A DNA stretch of 64,000 nucleotides from Candidatus Dormiibacterota bacterium. Lineage in GTDB: Bacteria; Chloroflexota; Dormibacteria; Aeolococcales; Aeolococcaceae. This document shows, one piece after another, positions 25,639 to 34,023 of this stretch (its first letter is position 1; every line of letters starts with the position of its first letter). The translations under genes were made by a program, and so were the position numbers. Where the stretch lies: assembly GCA_003162415.1 (NCBI GenBank), contig PMOL01000003.1:20606-84605 (forward strand), in the 5' to 3' direction. Below the pieces are notes generated by a model. That model ran no database searches, had not been told where the DNA came from, and was given only the letters and a program-made list of their open reading frames with translations.

Positions 25639-27322
25639 GGGGGATGGTTACCGAGGCCCGCTCTCGCGCCGCCACCACCGCGCGCAGCACGCCCGCGAAC
25701 GCCCGATCGGTTCGAGGCGACGCGCCGACGATGGGGCTCCGCCGATGGCTCGCCGTCTGCACGTCGACGGTGAATGGCACCTCGACGATCTCGGCCCCCG
25801 CGGCGCGGAGGTGGTCGAGGAGTTCGGCGATCGCCGGGAGCTCGAGTGCACGGCGCCCGTCGCCGGGGAGCAGCAGGGGGACGACCAGCCCGGGCCGACG
25901 GAGACGGCCGTTGGAGCCGGCGACCATGGCATCGATGCTGTCGATGATCTCGCCGGCTGCGATGAAGGAGGCCTCACCGAGGTCGATCGGCAGCACCGCG
26001 ACATCCGCGCGCTCCAGCCAGTGGGCGACCACTGCCTCCTTGGCGCCCTCGCTCAGGCTGGGCAAGGTGTTGGGCAGGTCGACCACGACCAGGGTATGGC
26101 GCAGCCGAAGGTGGGTCACCAGCCGGTCGATCTCCGCCGCTGTGTACGCCGAGCCGGCGGAACGGCGCTCGGGCAGAACCCGCAGGCGCTCGTTGCGGGC
26201 GAACTCACCGTTGGGAACCAGCGCGCCCCGGTTGAGGGCCTCGACCACCTCGCGCACCGTGAGCGCGTCAGTCGGGACCGCGAGCTGGCGCCAGGAGTCG
26301 GGGTTGTTGAGGTTGGCGTCGACGAGCACGGCGCTGCCGCCGTGTGGCTCGACGGCGCGAGCACCCAGGACCCCGATCGCCGCCGCCTCCGTGGTCTTGC
26401 CCGGGCCACCCTTGGGCGTGCCGACCGTGACCACCGTGGAGTGGGCGCGGAGCAGGACCTGGCCGAGTGCGGCGAGGTCGGGCGCTGGGAGCCGTGGACG
26501 CGACGGAGCCACGCGCCCGATCAGCGACCGCAGGCGGCTGCCACCCCGCTCCGGCACATGATGGTTCGCCGCATCCTGCGTTTCCAGCGCCCCGAACGGG
26601 CTGCCGTTGGAAGCCGTGCGGTACGGCTGGTCGGCCCCCAAGCCCGCCAGGGCCGCGAGCGGAGTCACCGGCAACCGCGGTGCGTGGGCGCCGGTCTGTG
26701 CGAATGGCGGTCGATGGTCGAGGGTCGGAGCGCCAGGTGCCAGGTCGGGTTCACGACTCGACTGCACATCCGCATCGGCGCCCGGACCGTTGCCGGGAAG
26801 CACGCCGCGCGCCCACGCCGGCGGCGCTGGAACCCTCCCGTTGCGCCGCTGCGGTGAGGTGGCTGCGCTGGAGGATGCCTCGCCAGATTCGCGGCTTCGA
26901 GCGATGTCGTCGGAAACCCCTGACATGTGCGACATCGCCGCCGGCCGTTGATCGCCGCCCGGGCTCAGATCGCCGCTCAGACGTCGCACCAGCTCCCAGG
27001 CGAGCGCCTCCAGGCTCTCGGCGACAACGGCGGTCCCCATGCCGGCCGGGATGCCCGCCGCCACGATGTCGTCGCGGCACCAGACCAGGTGGCGTTCGTC
27101 CGCCGCGTCGCTTGCGGCCAATCCTTCGTGGTCCGCCTTGCGGATGATCAGGATCTCCGCGCCGGCGAGCCCAAGTGCCGCATCACCAAGATGCGGCTCG
27201 GGGGGGCGGAGCAGCGCGATGGTGCCGTCGACCACCGGTGGCAGGAGCGCGTGGACCGCGTGCAGGAGCCGATCCGACTCCTCGGCGGGGAGGAGGCTGA
27301 CCAGCATCCGGGTGCTGCTCAT
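25631..27322 (-). CDS. ParA/MinD-like ATPase (CpaE-type), long N-terminal region
   Basis: A 563-aa protein whose ATG overlaps the upstream stop (ATGA). The N-terminal part (about 1-130) is receiver-like, without an obvious phosphoacceptor. A disordered Pro/Ala/Ser-rich linker follows (about 130-310). The C-terminal domain carries a deviant Walker A GTPKGGPGKTTEAAA, VLVDANLNNPDSWRQL, and TLVVVDLPNTLPSL as the Walker B region. CpaE/TadZ ATPases position Tad pilus assembly at a site in the cell. This is the second such ATPase in the locus; the other (30912-31694) lacks the canonical lysine. Confidence 0.8.
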   Translation of the reverse strand: MSSTRMLVSLLPAEESDRLLHAVHALLPPVVDGTIALLRPPEPHLGDAALGLAGAEILIIRKADHEGLAASDAADERHLVWCRDDIVAAGIPAGMGTAVVAESLEALAWELVRRLSGDLSPGGDQRPAAMSHMSGVSDDIARSRESGEASSSAATSPQRRNGRVPAPPAWARGVLPGNGPGADADVQSSREPDLAPGAPTLDHRPPFAQTGAHAPRLPVTPLAALAGLGADQPYRTASNGSPFGALETQDAANHHVPERGGSRLRSLIGRVAPSRPRLPAPDLAALGQVLLRAHSTVVTVGTPKGGPGKTTEAAAIGVLGARAVEPHGGSAVLVDANLNNPDSWRQLAVPTDALTVREVVEALNRGALVPNGEFARNERLRVLPERRSAGSAYTAAEIDRLVTHLRLRHTLVVVDLPNTLPSLSEGAKEAVVAHWLERADVAVLPIDLGEASFIAAGEIIDSIDAMVAGSNGRLRRPGLVVPLLLPGDGRRALELPAIAELLDHLRAAGAEIVEVPFTVDVQTASHRRSPIVGASPRTDRAFAGVLRAVVAARERASVTIPHG

Positions 27323-27690
27323 GGTGCCTTCGCGAGTTGCTGACGAGCCTGGCTGATACTGCCGCAGCACATCGAATATGCGGTGCTGTTGTGGCGCGCC
27401 ACCCCGACGCCGAGGATCGCGAGGCATACCGCGAGTGTCACGCCAGCCAGCACGCGTGGTGAGGTTAAGCGCAGGCGGACGCGGCCCAGCGTGCGCGCCA
27501 GCACCAGGACGACACCGACCAGTAGTGCAACCCAAAGCAGCAGCTCGGCGGCGGCCAGTGCGGCCACCCCGGTCGGATCCGCACCGCTGACGAATCCCGT
27601 CGCCGCAGCGAGGTTCGGCCGGGGGAGCACCAGCGCCGCAACCGCCACGCTGCCGACCACCGCGAGCAGGACGGAGGCGTGCCGGCGCAC
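27319..27690 (-). CDS. small polytopic membrane protein of the Tad operon
   Basis: A 123-aa protein from GTG, starting directly after the tadC stop. It has three hydrophobic segments at about residues 6-22, 42-64 and 80-98, and a tail with CCGSISQARQQLA. It recalls the membrane N-terminus of LysM-type proteins seen beside actinobacterial tad genes, but no LysM is present. Role unknown, probably assembly. Confidence 0.65.
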   Translation of the reverse strand: MRRHASVLLAVVGSVAVAALVLPRPNLAAATGFVSGADPTGVAALAAAELLLWVALLVGVVLVLARTLGRVRLRLTSPRVLAGVTLAVCLAILGVGVARHNSTAYSMCCGSISQARQQLAKAP

Positions 27691-28596
27691 TCAGAGTCCG
27701 CCGTTGGCGCTGGCGTACGCGACCGCCGAGAAGATGACCACGAAGATGGCTGCGAGCAGGCCGACCATCGGGACCAGCACGGTGATGGTGCGTGAGCCCA
27801 AGCGGACCCGAGCGTCGGCGAGGCGCTGCGCGGTGAACGAGCGCGCGGCGGCGAGGTACTCGGTCGCCGGATCACCGCCTCCATACTCCTGGGCCGCTCG
27901 CACCACCTGAGCCAGCTGCGCCAGCACGGGCAGGCGGTACGCGGCGGACACCGCCTCGAGCAGCTCGGCTCGGGAGTGCGGCTGGACGTCACTCGTCTGA
28001 CGCCACTGGTCGCTGCCCAGCATCTCGGCGAGGGTGCGGTCGCGCATGCTTCGCGCCAGGGCGAGCAGCGGGTCTCCAGGACCCAGCCCCTCGGGGCTAT
28101 GCACCGGGGGCACACGCAGCAGCCCGAAGAGCAGCAGGGTCTTGGCCACCTGGAGGGAGGCCGTCTCGCGCCGGCGGCGGGCCTCTCGCTGCAGGCTCGC
28201 CACGCTCAGCGCGGTCGCGACGACGGCTGCAACCGGGATCAACGCGGGAGCGAGCACGAGGCCGTCGCCGGCGAGGACGGTCACGCCGTCGAGGACGCTG
28301 CAGGCGGCGACCGTGAGGGCGGCGATGCCGACCACCCGGCGTGTGAACGCCTGAGTGTCGCCGCGACCGGCGGCCAGCTGCAGCCGCCGGATCGCGAATC
28401 GATCCTGCACGGCACGCGCCATCGGGTTGCGTGCCACAACGGCGGCCCAACGGCCGTGATCGGGCATCAACCGGTCCCGGACCCGGCGAATGCTGGCGCT
28501 TTCGGCGGTTCGCAACGCGCCGCTGCGCGCCAGGACCAGCGCAGCCAATGCGGCGGTGGTCACGAGCAGCAGCGACGGCAGCCAGACCTCAGCCAC
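27691..28596 (-). CDS. tadC: Tad pilus/secretion inner-membrane protein TadC
   Basis: A 301-aa T2SSF-domain protein. The GTG start overlaps the tadB stop by 8 nt. It has an N-terminal helix (about 7-24), a pair of central helices (about 110-150, AALTVAACSVL and LIPVAAVVATALSVA), the cytoplasmic four-helix bundle with LLRVPPVHSPEGLGP and LLEAVSAAYRLPVLAQL, and a C-terminal helix (ITVLVPMVGLLAAIF). Together with TadB it forms the platform driven by TadA. Confidence 0.82.
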   Translation of the reverse strand: MAEVWLPSLLLVTTAALAALVLARSGALRTAESASIRRVRDRLMPDHGRWAAVVARNPMARAVQDRFAIRRLQLAAGRGDTQAFTRRVVGIAALTVAACSVLDGVTVLAGDGLVLAPALIPVAAVVATALSVASLQREARRRRETASLQVAKTLLLFGLLRVPPVHSPEGLGPGDPLLALARSMRDRTLAEMLGSDQWRQTSDVQPHSRAELLEAVSAAYRLPVLAQLAQVVRAAQEYGGGDPATEYLAAARSFTAQRLADARVRLGSRTITVLVPMVGLLAAIFVVIFSAVAYASANGGL

Positions 28597-29491
28597 GACC
28601 GATCCGTCCCAGCTCCGCGCGCACCAGGCGCACATCCCAGCGAGCCGGGCGAGGCGTGCGCAGCAGGGTGCCCATGATGGCGATGGAGCCCGCAAAGATC
28701 AGCGCCGCGATCACGAGCGTGATCTCCCCCTGGACGCTGACGAGGAAGTCGTGCAGCACCGGGACGGTGTTGAAGGCGCCGATGAGCACCGCGAGCACCG
28801 CGCCGATCATCTGCGCGCTGCGTCGTTGCACCGCCACCGCGGCGCGGGTGGCGTCGAGCAGCGCGATGTCCTCCTCGAGCTCCGGGATCACCTGGTCGCG
28901 GAGCTGGTGGACGAGCTCGCGCGGATCGCGGCTCCTTCCGGCGAGCAGGAGCACACACACGTCTTCGACGAATGCGGAACGGGAGCGTTCGGCCATGTCG
29001 AGCAGCCCCTCCTCCATCGAGAGCGCCGTCTGCAGCGGCGTCAGCAGCTCGCGCAGCTCGGGACGCGGATGCTGTGCCACCTCGCGCAGCACGGCGTCGA
29101 GATTGCCCATGCGCTGCAAACCGTTGGCCAGGTCGCGAACGGTCGCGACCAGCGAGCGATATGCGCGCGATCGCCGCGCCGAGGCCACGTCCTCCACCAA
29201 CCAGGGCACGCCCAGCGTCCCGAGCAGCAGCAGGACGACCGCGATCACCACGACGCCGCTGGTCAACCCGACGAGCAAGGCGAGGGCGAACAGAGTGAGC
29301 CGAATCGCCGCCCACACGGCGAACGGAACGCCCAGCGACGCGGCCAGATCCCGCTCCGCGTCGAGCAGGGGAGCGACCCGACGCGAGACCGCACCGCCCG
29401 CGTCGGGACGCACGCCCGGCCGCTGCCACACGGTGATCGCGGCGATGAGGCAGAGGATGACCAGCACCTCGAAGAAGAGCAGCGCGATCAC
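28589..29491 (-). CDS. tadB: Tad pilus/secretion inner-membrane protein TadB
   Basis: A 300-aa T2SSF-domain protein from GTG, overlapping tadA as GTGA. It has a helix at the N-terminus, a central pair (about 85-120, ALALLVGLTSGVVVIAVVLLL) and the helical bundle with LANGLQRMGNLDAVLREVAQ and MEEGLLDMAERSRS. A C-terminal helix, ITLVIAALIFAGSIAIM, follows. It partners with TadC. Confidence 0.83.
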   Translation of the reverse strand: MIALLFFEVLVILCLIAAITVWQRPGVRPDAGGAVSRRVAPLLDAERDLAASLGVPFAVWAAIRLTLFALALLVGLTSGVVVIAVVLLLLGTLGVPWLVEDVASARRSRAYRSLVATVRDLANGLQRMGNLDAVLREVAQHPRPELRELLTPLQTALSMEEGLLDMAERSRSAFVEDVCVLLLAGRSRDPRELVHQLRDQVIPELEEDIALLDATRAAVAVQRRSAQMIGAVLAVLIGAFNTVPVLHDFLVSVQGEITLVIAALIFAGSIAIMGTLLRTPRPARWDVRLVRAELGRIGRG

Positions 29492-30912
29492 GGCGCCGGC
29501 ACCTCGACGAGCTGCTCGCCAAGTGCCTCCTGGAGTCGCCGGGGCAGGTCGGCGATCGAATGCACGCGGCGGACCAGCGCGTCGTGCTCGTCCGTGCGGT
29601 ACACGTCGACCGCGGCGCCGTCAGCCGAGTATGCGACCACCCCGGTCACCGCCCGCCTGCCGAGTCGCTGCGATTTGCGGAGGTGCACCACGAGGTGGAT
29701 CGCCTGGTGCGCGACCCTCGTGGCCAGCTCGACCTGGCCGGCGAAACGCGGCGCCATCATCACGTAGTTGACGACCTTGGGAATGGTCTCGGCGGCGCTG
29801 TTGGCGTGCACGCTGACCATCGATCCCTCGTGGCCGGTGGTCATCGCATTGGCGGCGTCCGCCATCTCCGCGCCGCGGGCCTCGCCGACGATGATCCGCG
29901 ACGGCAGGAAGCGGAGGGCGTCGCGCCCCAGATCCTCCATGCTCACCCGGGCCTCCTGTTCCTTCCAGGCACCGGGCACGGTGGCCATGGTGATCGTGTT
30001 CTCGTGCACCATTCGGCCGTCGGGGCGTTCCTGGGCCAGGGCCAGCTCCGGACTGTCCTCGATCACCAGTAGGGTCTCGTCGTCTGCGACCTCGGCGCAG
30101 AGCGCGCGCATCAGGGTGGTCTTGCCCGCGCCGGTGCCGCCGGAGATGATCATGTTCAGCCGGGCGCGAACGCACTCGCGCAGGAAGGCGGCCACTCCGC
30201 TCGGGATGGTGCCGTTGGCCACGAACTCGTCGAGTGTGCTCGGCCCGCTCACGCGCGGGATGCGCAGGCAGGCATAGACGCTGTTCCGCCCCACCGCGGC
30301 GGGGGCGACAACGACGGCGATGCGCACCTGTCCCACCGCGGTCGCCATGGTGGCGACGGCCCGGGGCTGATCACGGGTCAGCTGGGTGCGGGGCTGCACC
30401 CCGGCGTAGCTCAGCAGCGTGCGAAACCACTCCTCGAGCCTAGCGTCCGCCTCCCGGCGGGTGGGAGCGCTGAATGCTTCGGGTCCCGACCCTTGCAGCA
30501 GCTGCTTGCTCCCCGCGGCCTCGACCAGGATGCGGTCGGCCCCGAGACACTGGATGTCCTCGACATCCTCATAGACGAGCAGGGAGAGTGGCCAGAGCAG
30601 GCTGGCTCGGACCAGCAGCGCCCACTCCACCTCGGCGCGCCATGTGGCATCCCCGGCGAGACGCGCCGCCAGCACCGGTGCGACTCCCATACCGCCCCGA
30701 TGCACCGACCGCTCGACCAGGTCGCTCACCAGGTCGGGGAGGCGCTCCTCCCATGTGGTGGAGAGCTCATCACCCCGCTCGCGATGGAGCACGCCACAGA
30801 GCTGCTCCACGAGCGGGAGCATGTCCGCGGGAATCTCCGGCCATGCGCGCGAGGCCATCCCGTTCCCGGCCACCCGGCGGGCATCGATGCGCGGCCGGTC
30901 CTCGCCGATCAT
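29488..30912 (-). CDS. tadA: Tad secretion ATPase TadA/CpaF
   Basis: A 474-aa secretion ATPase of the GspE/VirB11 superfamily. Walker A is ISGGTGAGKTTLMRAL, the Asp box is LLVIEDSPELAL, Walker B is IIVGEARGAEMADA, and the His box is GHEGSMVSVHANSA. The N-terminal domain (about 1-180) is the usual CpaF clamp. The ATG at 30912 overlaps the upstream stop (TGATG); longer starts at 30915 or 30948 exist but overlap more. It powers assembly of type IVc pili, or in this setting possibly of a conjugative pilus. Confidence 0.9.
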   Translation of the reverse strand: MIGEDRPRIDARRVAGNGMASRAWPEIPADMLPLVEQLCGVLHRERGDELSTTWEERLPDLVSDLVERSVHRGGMGVAPVLAARLAGDATWRAEVEWALLVRASLLWPLSLLVYEDVEDIQCLGADRILVEAAGSKQLLQGSGPEAFSAPTRREADARLEEWFRTLLSYAGVQPRTQLTRDQPRAVATMATAVGQVRIAVVVAPAAVGRNSVYACLRIPRVSGPSTLDEFVANGTIPSGVAAFLRECVRARLNMIISGGTGAGKTTLMRALCAEVADDETLLVIEDSPELALAQERPDGRMVHENTITMATVPGAWKEQEARVSMEDLGRDALRFLPSRIIVGEARGAEMADAANAMTTGHEGSMVSVHANSAAETIPKVVNYVMMAPRFAGQVELATRVAHQAIHLVVHLRKSQRLGRRAVTGVVAYSADGAAVDVYRTDEHDALVRRVHSIADLPRRLQEALGEQLVEVPAP

Positions 30913-31694
30913 CACCGGACTGGCGCACCGTGTCGGGTTAGCGGCCATCGGTGGCGGCGCGTGGTGTCGGAGGTGATCGTTCCGGATCCGAAGAGACCCA
31001 GCTCCTCGGCCATCGCCTCGCGCTGGATCGGTTCCCGGCGGGCTCGCGCCGCGACACAGCGATCCGCGTTCCACTCCCATTCGAACGCCAGCGGATATCC
31101 GGGCAGCGCCGCCTGCAGCAGCTCGATCGCCTGCGAGACGCCGCGACGATGGGCCGGGCGCACAAGCACGAGTCGGGCGCGCGGGATGGTCAGCGTCCGC
31201 AGCGTGCGCACCGCGTTGTCGAGCAGGTCCGACTCCGCGCGCACGACGATGAAGACCGCGTGCAGGGCGAAGCCCAGCGCCCGGGCCGCGGCATCGCCAT
31301 CGACCAGATCCGGGTACGCGAACGGCGTGCCGCAGTCGACGACGACCAGCTCCTCGGGGAGGCCCTCGAGGGCCGGCACCAGCAGCTCGGCGGTGTGCGA
31401 GCCGGGACGGCCGGGATCGCGGAAACCGGGAACCACCCGAAGCCGCGGGCGCGAGCCGAGCGTGACTGCCTGACGCTCCAGCTCGGCGGTGGCGATGCCG
31501 TGGGGGCTGTACACGTTGGCCAGGGACCGCGTGTCGTCGATGCCCAGCAGCGACGCCACCGTGCCGCCCGCGCCGTCGGCATCCACAAGCATGGTCCCGC
31601 GATCCCGTGCCGACGACCAGGCGAGCGCGGCGGCGAATCCGGTTGCCCCGCTGCCGGCTCGGACGCCCGCGACACCGACGCGCAGCGGCGCCAC
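30912..31694 (-). CDS. CpaE/TadZ (Ssd-like) ATPase without the P-loop lysine
   Basis: A 260-aa ParA-fold protein. The P-loop position reads GVRAGSGATGFAAALA, where the usual GKT is GAT. The switch region TMLVDADGAGGTVASLLG and Walker B-like LVVVDCGTPFA are present. The Ssd/TadZ branch often lacks the lysine and may bind but not hydrolyse ATP. It sits between cpaB and tadA and is the normal localiser of Tad machines. It starts at GTG, 2 bp after the upstream stop. Confidence 0.78.
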   Translation of the reverse strand: MAPLRVGVAGVRAGSGATGFAAALAWSSARDRGTMLVDADGAGGTVASLLGIDDTRSLANVYSPHGIATAELERQAVTLGSRPRLRVVPGFRDPGRPGSHTAELLVPALEGLPEELVVVDCGTPFAYPDLVDGDAAARALGFALHAVFIVVRAESDLLDNAVRTLRTLTIPRARLVLVRPAHRRGVSQAIELLQAALPGYPLAFEWEWNADRCVAARARREPIQREAMAEELGLFGSGTITSDTTRRHRWPLTRHGAPVR

Positions 31695-31696
31695 GT

Positions 31697-32383
31697 TCAG
31701 CCTGCCGCCGGGTCGGCGGCCGGTGTGGACCCTGCGGTCCCGTTGGCGATCGCCGTCAGCATCTGCTCGGCCTGCTGCAGCGTGTACGTCTCGCCGCGGG
31801 GCACCTGGACACCCGAGGACTGCACCGCGACCAGGTCGATGCCCGACACGGAGAGGTCAACCCAGAACCCCTCATACGCGGCAGGGACCAGGACGGCCGT
31901 GGCGCTGCCGGCCGCGACGATGGTGATACCGCGGCCATACAGCTGCACGGTCTGCCCGGATGCCGCCGCCGCTGCTGCCTCGGGCGCCTCCGGCGTGCCC
32001 ACCCCGAGGGTGCTGGAGCTCGGGCCGTAGATGTCGACACTGTCACCCGCCTGGAGCCCGGGCGCCATGCTCTTGAAGGCGAGCGGCACGGTGACCATGG
32101 ATTGGGTGAACAGATCGTCGGGACGGAGCACATCCCCGTCCGACACGGCGTGCGCGAGGTACTCGCCGGCGGGATTGGTGGTCAGGACGGTGAAGTCGTC
32201 CGATCCCTGGGCGATGGTCACCTGGCGTACCAGGGACGCCGTCATGAGTGTGCCGGCACTTGCGTTCCGACTCATCGCCCAGGCGGTGATATGCCGGCCG
32301 CCGATGCTCAGGGCGGTGAAGACAACCGCGCTCACGGCCGCAAGTGAGAGCACCACGATCAGCACGAAGGCCCCGCGTCGCAT
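31697..32383 (-). CDS. CpaB/RcpC-type SAF domain protein
   Basis: A 228-aa protein with an N-terminal membrane anchor (about residues 5-28) and a periplasmic SAF/beta-clip domain. Marker stretches are GEYLAHAVSDGDVLRPDDL, MVTVPLAFKSMAPGLQAGDSV and DIYG, typical of CpaB proteins that guide or gate the pilus. The C-terminus is Ala/Pro-rich. It is followed 2 bp later by the TadZ-like gene. Confidence 0.78.
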   Translation of the reverse strand: MRRGAFVLIVVLSLAAVSAVVFTALSIGGRHITAWAMSRNASAGTLMTASLVRQVTIAQGSDDFTVLTTNPAGEYLAHAVSDGDVLRPDDLFTQSMVTVPLAFKSMAPGLQAGDSVDIYGPSSSTLGVGTPEAPEAAAAAASGQTVQLYGRGITIVAAGSATAVLVPAAYEGFWVDLSVSGIDLVAVQSSGVQVPRGETYTLQQAEQMLTAIANGTAGSTPAADPAAG

Positions 32384-32402
32384 CCCCTTTCCCCCCTATG
32401 GC

Positions 32403-32837
32403 TTAGTACGGGTGCACAGTGCCGAGCGCGGCACCGGCCTGATGGACGGCTCGAACCGTGGTGCCGAGACCGACGAACGGCACCGGCAGCTGGATCCGCT
32501 TGCTCACGGTCACGGTGATCGAGTCACCGCTCACGACACATGACGCGACCGCGCCGGGGTCCGCAACGGCGACCGCCTGCTCACAGTTGGTGATCGCATC
32601 GGCGCCGAGACGGAGCTGCCCACTCGAGGTGACGCCGGACGGGAACTGGCTCGTGTCCACCGAGTCCGCGCCCGACTGGGCACCCAGGTATGCGGCCGTG
32701 TCGGCGCGGGTCGCCTCGTTGCTCTCCACGAGGAGGTCGGCGACCGCGACCAACAGCGCGCCGAGCACCATGGTGACCACCAGGGCGGTGAGCACGATGA
32801 CCTGGCCGCGTTCTCCGGCTTGGCGGCGCGTCAGCAC
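32403..32837 (-). CDS. TadG/TadE-like minor pseudopilin
   Basis: A 144-aa protein from GTG, overlapping the upstream gene by 7 nt. The N-terminus ERGQVIVLTALVVTMVLGALLV is the Flp_N/TadG-type membrane helix, with a Gly-Gln before the hydrophobic core like the prepilin cleavage region. The outer part contains two Cys residues (TNCEQ, ASCVVSG) and RADTAAYLGAQSGAD. It is likely a pilus-associated surface protein. Confidence 0.75.
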   Translation of the reverse strand: MLTRRQAGERGQVIVLTALVVTMVLGALLVAVADLLVESNEATRADTAAYLGAQSGADSVDTSQFPSGVTSSGQLRLGADAITNCEQAVAVADPGAVASCVVSGDSITVTVSKRIQLPVPFVGLGTTVRAVHQAGAALGTVHPY

Positions 32838-33310
32838 GTGACCCTCGGTGCGCACTGCCGGAACGGCGGTGCGACGAGTTGCGCGCTCTGTTGAAGGGTC
32901 ACATTCCAGCGCCACACGAGCCCGATCAGGTTGTTGGAGAACGAGACGGTGACGGTCCCTTGGCAGGACACCACGGTGTCCGGCTGGTACGTCGCCGAGT
33001 ACAGGTACTGGTTGCCCTCGCTCGGAGGACACGTGATGCGCAGCGATCCGGGCTCGAGGAACGGCCCGGATACGCTGCGCTGGAAGGTGTCGTTGATATT
33101 GAAGAGCGCCTGGCTCGTGGCTCCATATGGGACGCTGAACGCCGCCGACGTGGCCAGCCCGGTCGCGGAGCGCAGCTCGGTGGTCGCATCGAGCACGAAG
33201 ATGGCGCCAGCGAAGCCGAGCGCGAGCACGATGAGGAACGGGAGCACAAGCGCCGTCTCGACCACGCTCTGCGCCCCTTCGCCACGGCGACCGTTGTGAC
33301 GTCCGGTCAT
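32831..33310 (-). CDS. TadE-like pseudopilin
   Basis: A 159-aa protein with the TadE signature GEGAQSVVETALVLPFLIVL, in which Glu at +5 of the helix is the hallmark of type IV pseudopilins. An outer domain with three Cys residues follows. ATG overlaps the upstream stop as ATGA. Confidence 0.85.
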   Translation of the reverse strand: MTGRHNGRRGEGAQSVVETALVLPFLIVLALGFAGAIFVLDATTELRSATGLATSAAFSVPYGATSQALFNINDTFQRSVSGPFLEPGSLRITCPPSEGNQYLYSATYQPDTVVSCQGTVTVSFSNNLIGLVWRWNVTLQQSAQLVAPPFRQCAPRVTC

Positions 33311-33798
33311 GGGGCGAACACCGCGCTGTGGACGACATCGTCGATGTTGATGGCGAGCGCGCCGGTCCGCCAGGAGCCGAGCCCGAACCCGGGAGGGACC
33401 AGCGCCGAGACCCAGCCGCGGATGGCGACCTCAACGGTGCCGGCGGCGGGATGCGCCACGGCACAGACGTACACGACGCCCACCGGCCAGGAGGCACTGA
33501 GCGGCGGACACACACCATCCACCGGGGCCATGGGGGCAGGGGTGGCTCCGACCAGGCCGCTCTGCAGCTCCGATCGGATCGCCGAATACACGTCGGCGGT
33601 GGCCGGGGGACCGGTCGGGCTCCCGGCCGCACCGGCGGCGATGTAGATGCCTCGCTCCGCAGCGGTGATGGCGGTCCCCCTCGTGAGCGCATACAGGCCG
33701 ATCTGTGTGCAGCCAAGCACCAGGGAAAGGACGACGGCTAGGACGAGCGCAAACTCAACCATCGCCTGACCGTCTCCCCTCCCCGCCCCCTGACGCAT
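33307..33798 (-). CDS. TadE-like pseudopilin, first gene of the Tad run
   Basis: A 163-aa protein starting MRQGAGRGDGQAMVEFALVL, the prepilin-like G-Q-A-M-V-E-F-A pattern of the TadE family. A single helix and an outer domain with two Cys residues (LSLVLGC, DGVCPPL) follow. It opens an unbroken chain of overlapping genes down to 24683. No Shine-Dalgarno is visible just upstream; the 225-bp gap to the recombinase gene should hold the operon promoter, but no clear boxes were seen. Confidence 0.83.
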   Translation of the reverse strand: MRQGAGRGDGQAMVEFALVLAVVLSLVLGCTQIGLYALTRGTAITAAERGIYIAAGAAGSPTGPPATADVYSAIRSELQSGLVGATPAPMAPVDGVCPPLSASWPVGVVYVCAVAHPAAGTVEVAIRGWVSALVPPGFGLGSWRTGALAINIDDVVHSAVFAP

Positions 33799-34023
33799 GT
33801 CTCAAGCAATCTACTTCATCAGATGCCTACATAGCGCTTACAGATTTCCGGGCCATGACTCTACGGTAGTTAGATCTCATACTCCCGACACATCGTTGCC
33901 GCGCTTGTGGCGATGATCAGGCCGTGGGCGTGGTCAGCGTGAGTCCAGCATCCGACTCCACAAGACCAAGGCTCACCAGGGGACACTACTGATCGACGGT
34001 CGGTCGTGCGACTACCGCTGCAC

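Noticed and set aside
25553..26857. Plus-strand open frame of 434 codons
   Set aside because: Shadow of the CpaE-like ATPase gene; no recognisable protein features.
28431..29771. Plus-strand open frame of 446 codons, and a similar one at 28490
   Set aside because: Antisense to tadB/tadC/tadA, Ser/Arg/Thr-rich with no motifs; the reverse-strand genes carry clear families.
32403..33716. 437-codon reverse-strand frame covering three Tad genes
   Set aside because: Only its last 144 codons are protein-like (TadG-type helix); the rest is antiphase to two clear TadE genes.
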